Shown here: in pieces, positions 5,949 through 7,640 of the stretch | Layout of the letters: every line of letters starts with the position of its first letter | Position numbering within the stretch: position 1 is the stretch's first letter | Assembly: GCA_910584065.1 (NCBI GenBank) | Contig: CAJTZN010000004.1 | Coordinates: forward strand, 115,829-123,468 | Length of the DNA stretch: 7,640 bases | Origin: an uncultured Eubacterium sp. | GTDB lineage: Bacteria > Bacillota > Clostridia > Lachnospirales > Lachnospiraceae | Direction: 5' to 3' | The notes under the pieces: model-generated | Seen by the model: the letters and a program-made list of their open reading frames with translations, nothing else | Database searches by the model: none | Told to the model about the DNA's origin: nothing | Translations under genes and position numbers: made by a program

Positions 5949-6210
5949 TTAAATTTGACCTGCATTTTTCTGATACGAATATAACTCGTCCGCGAACTTG
6001 AAATGAACACCGATATTGCCGTTTTCGTAAACCTTTATATGGTCTACCAAATCCGTGAGGTTTTCTCTGCGGCTATCTATCGTCAAATCTCCGGTTGATT
6101 TTCTGTAGATCCTCGCGGGAGAGTCGGATATAGCCGCCCATTTCCCAGCGCCGAGCCGTATAAGAAGGAGTTAAAATCTGCTGATACCCTCTGTTTTTTG
6201 TTCGTGCCAT
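5949..6210 (-). pseudogene. Large serine recombinase, internal deletion (two ends only)
   Basis: The first frame, from the ATG at 6210, encodes 45 residues and includes YTARRWEMGGYIRLSREDL, the start of the resolvase catalytic domain of large serine recombinases, with the strand carrying the nucleophilic serine (YIRLSRED). It stops at 6073. A second frame, overlapping it and ending with TAA at 5949, reads TIDSRRENLTDLVDHIKVYE and then NGNIGVHFKFADELY, a typical C-terminal tail of the same family. Full proteins are about 500-560 residues, so most of the gene is missing; the junction lies near 6085-6100. The ribosome site GGGAGG and a strong promoter remain. I read this as the scar of an integrated element that used this enzyme. 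Confidence 0.8.
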
Positions 6211-6231
6211 TGCTCCTCCCTATCACATTAC

Positions 6232-6246
6232 AGTTATATTATAACT
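6232..6246. repeat. 15-bp palindrome over the recombinase -10 box
   Basis: AGTTATATTATAACT is a perfect inverted repeat with a single central base. It contains the -10 box of the minus-strand promoter, so it could be an operator for a repressor of the recombinase. Confidence 0.45.
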
Positions 6247-6266
6247 CCGATTAGGTGTATTGGCAA
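6238..6266 (-). promoter_or_regulatory. Strong promoter of the recombinase remnant, reading toward GNAT
   Basis: On the minus strand TTGCCA (6266-6261, 5/6 match) and TATAAT (6243-6238, perfect) are 17 bases apart. Transcription would begin near 6231, about 20 bases before the recombinase start codon, and could continue into the GNAT gene since I see no terminator between them. Confidence 0.7.
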
Positions 6267-6346
6267 GGACTACCATTTCACCTTGCGGGTCGGCAGCCTT
6301 TCTGCTAAAATGATTTCAGAACTTTTCAATTATCGGGGGTGTCATA

Positions 6347-6454
6347 GTGTGAAAAATAAGCTTGATAGCTTATTTTTCACACGGCTATTTGTGCCGCAGC
6401 GTCACAAATAAGCCCTGATGGCAGACGAGAAATCGCCTTCGCGAATTTCTCGTC
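6347..6454. repeat. Three consecutive strong hairpins
   Basis: Hairpin 1 is a perfect 16-bp stem, GTGTGAAAAATAAGCT at 6347-6362 and its complement at 6367-6382, with loop TGAT. Hairpin 2 starts on the next base: GGCTATTTGTG (6383-6393) pairs with CACAAATAAGCC (6403-6414) with one bulge. Hairpin 3 is GACGAGAAATCGC (6424-6436) with GCGAATTTCTCGTC (6441-6454), one bulge and loop CTTC. None has a T-run, so they are not ordinary terminators. They lie in the otherwise empty 6267-6490 stretch beside a mobile-element scar; an oriT-like or recombination-related role is inference. Confidence 0.6.
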
Positions 6455-6490
6455 GCCCCGTCGCGTAAACGCTCCGGAATGTGAGTTAAT

Positions 6491-6907
6491 ATGGAATTTG
6501 AAATATTACCAACTGAACAGGCAGTTGCCTTGCGTAAAGCCTTTATCCAGAAATTCGTTGACACATCAAGTGAACATTATCAAAAGCATATTGCAACTTT
6601 AATCCAAGATATAGACGGTTTCTATTACGATGGGTATTTATGGGACTTTTTACAAGATAATAAAAAGTGGGAAAAGGAATGTCGTATGGAAGATGCCGCA
6701 ACATTTTTGAGAGAGAAGAAAAACGTATTTTTTATGTGGGACTTATTTCCTAAAGAAAGACTGTCGGGCAAACGGTTTTCTTTAGAGTATCCAAATGCCA
6801 CCGTCATACGTATAGAAGGCAGTCTACTCAGTCAAAAAATTGTAGAGGAATGGAACAATCCCAAAACAATACCACACACAAACACTGATAACGTTTGCAC
6901 CATATGA
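6491..6907 (+). CDS. Hypothetical protein, 138 residues
   Basis: The only convincing plus-strand gene. I do not recognise the family with confidence. The protein is soluble-looking, with no signal peptide or membrane segment. It has aromatic-rich patches FYYDGYLWDFL (44-54) and VFFMWDLFPKERL (79-91), and alternating helices and strands. The layout (GYLWD patch, a central acidic or Cys region, then a MWD patch) recalls small DUF4275-like or immunity-type proteins of Firmicutes, but this is a guess. The start at 6491 has only a weak ribosome site (GGAATGTGAG). It is convergent with the minus-strand genes to its right and more AT-rich than the left half of the window, which fits acquired DNA next to the recombinase scar. 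Confidence 0.7.
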   Translation: MEFEILPTEQAVALRKAFIQKFVDTSSEHYQKHIATLIQDIDGFYYDGYLWDFLQDNKKWEKECRMEDAATFLREKKNVFFMWDLFPKERLSGKRFSLEYPNATVIRIEGSLLSQKIVEEWNNPKTIPHTNTDNVCTI

Positions 6908-6986
6908 AAGTGCAGACATGCAAAAAACGTAGCAGAAATCAATAATGCAGTTACTGTTCCTTAAGAACTTTTCAATCCTCCCAAAA

Positions 6987-7223
6987 CTACTCCCCGCATC
7001 CGTATTTCTTCCATAACGGGAGCAAGTATACATACCCTGCATCGAACTTGTTATTGGTGATTTGATAAGGCTTTGAATCATTTCCTGATAAATCCTGCTC
7101 ACTTTGTGGGAACATGCCCTCAAAATCGGATCTAACCCTCTTTCCAACAACAGAAAAAACAAAAACGAACAGCCAATAGCTAACATCATTCCCGCAAAAA
7201 ACAAAGGAAAAACGTTTATTCAA
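6987..7223 (-). CDS. Possible small membrane-anchored protein, or gene remnant
   Basis: A frame from the TTG at 7223 would encode 78 residues: a basic start MNKRF, a hydrophobic stretch at about residues 6-26, then KR and a polar tail that includes DFEGMFPQSEQDLSGND and ends FDAGYVYLLPLWKKYGCGE. The tail looks like genuine protein, but I do not recognise it. There is no ribosome site; the frame starts 11 bases after the stop of the upstream gene, so re-initiation is conceivable. The same frame also opens at an ATG at 7262, overlapping the upstream gene. A second frame across 6824-7204 is also hydrophobic at the same place, so decay by frameshift is possible. No other gene is seen in 6908-7234. 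Confidence 0.3.
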   Translation of the reverse strand: MNKRFSFVFCGNDVSYWLFVFVFSVVGKRVRSDFEGMFPQSEQDLSGNDSKPYQITNNKFDAGYVYLLPLWKKYGCGE

Positions 7224-7234
7224 TGACAAGAACG

Positions 7235-7640
7235 TTAGTCCCACCAACAATAGTAAACGCACTGCCCCTCATGGGATAGTTCTGTAATTGAAATCAACTC
7301 TCCATTATCCCCAACAAGAAAAGTTGGTTGTGAAAAGTCTGTTTCTTCTCCAATATCACTCGGAAATATATCTTTTGGTTCATTAAAAATCTGCTTTATT
7401 TCTGCAATCGACAATTTACTGAAAATAATCAAAGTATCTGCGGTTATAACCTCGTCTTTATCTTCCAATCCATAAACCTGCACAAAGATTTTTGCCGTTT
7501 TATCTTTATTGATTAAATTTTCAATCAAGGCAATATATTCATGCTTTCCCTCAAGACATTCACAACAAAAATCCGTAAAATCATCTGCCGGGTCCAGATA
7601 GTCTTTATATGAGAACCAATAATTATTTGTATAGTTGCTG
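7235..7640 (-). CDS. Hypothetical protein, 5' end beyond window
   Basis: An open frame runs from the window edge to the TAA at 7235, giving 134 visible residues with the N-terminus missing. There is no start codon in a good context inside the window: a TTG at 7528 is internal, since the coding pattern continues to the edge (NYWFSYKDYLDPADDFTDF and on). The protein is acidic and soluble-looking, with CCECLEGKHEY near the left, IFVQVYGLEDKDEVITAD in the middle and the end SHEGQCVYYCWWD. I do not recognise the family. The acidic composition and small size resemble immunity or accessory proteins of toxin clusters, which is speculation. Confidence 0.65.
   Translation of the reverse strand, partial: SNYTNNYWFSYKDYLDPADDFTDFCCECLEGKHEYIALIENLINKDKTAKIFVQVYGLEDKDEVITADTLIIFSKLSIAEIKQIFNEPKDIFPSDIGEETDFSQPTFLVGDNGELISITELSHEGQCVYYCWWD

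Noticed and set aside
5458..5952. A 164-codon plus-strand frame
   Set aside because: It is antisense to the well-supported GNAT gene, with no ribosome site or family resemblance.
5949..6210. A small intact DNA-binding protein of 45 residues
   Set aside because: The sequence is the start of the serine recombinase catalytic domain and the matching C-terminal tail lies just downstream in another frame, so a deleted recombinase explains both.
6318..6976. A 13-base direct repeat (AGAACTTTTCAAT at 6318-6330 and 6964-6976) that might be a target-site duplication
   Set aside because: A 13-base match is roughly expected by chance in a window this long, and neither copy coincides with a recognisable element end.

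Overview
The window looks like an accessory stretch of a low-to-mid GC Firmicutes chromosome, most likely a gut Lachnospiraceae. The evidence is the clostridial gene families (AAA-ATPase-like/DUF1703, PAS_10-type PAS, DUF378, DUF1848, a clostridial-type GNAT), strong GGAGG ribosome sites, sigma-A type promoters, and a CRISPR-like repeat resembling those of Lachnospiraceae Cas13a loci. The family and repeat matches come from memory and were not searched. Almost everything reads on the minus strand; only one gene, near the right end, is on the plus strand.

Left part (1-1908, minus): a DUF378 membrane protein with a probable terminator, then a stand-alone PAS protein, then an AAA-ATPase-like protein cut by the window edge. 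The 280-base gap between DUF378 and PAS holds the terminator and a short 17-bp tandem repeat.

Middle-left (1989-2899, minus): a HipB-like HTH regulator with two operator-like direct repeats and a promoter. It is followed by what looks like the first codons of a lost hipA gene and then a frameshifted Nudix hydrolase. This segment appears to be decaying.

Middle (2990-4810, minus): a clean two-gene operon with its own promoter, encoding a SAM-dependent methyltransferase and a DUF1848 protein with a C-terminal CX3CX2C motif.

Centre (4905-5385, minus): the most interesting segment. Three near-identical 37-base repeats are separated by unique segments of 37 and 74 bases. An AT-rich leader and a good promoter lie on one side and an intrinsic terminator on the other. 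The repeat resembles the direct repeats of type VI-A (Cas13a) systems from Lachnospiraceae. No cas gene is present, so this would be an orphan mini-array with a complete transcription unit.

Right part (5434-7640): a GNAT acetyltransferase lies directly downstream of a collapsed large serine recombinase. The recombinase keeps its promoter, its N-terminal catalytic-domain start and its C-terminal tail, which marks the scar of a mobile element. Beyond it are three consecutive strong hairpins, a plus-strand unknown protein, and a minus-strand pair of unknown genes, the outer one running off the window.
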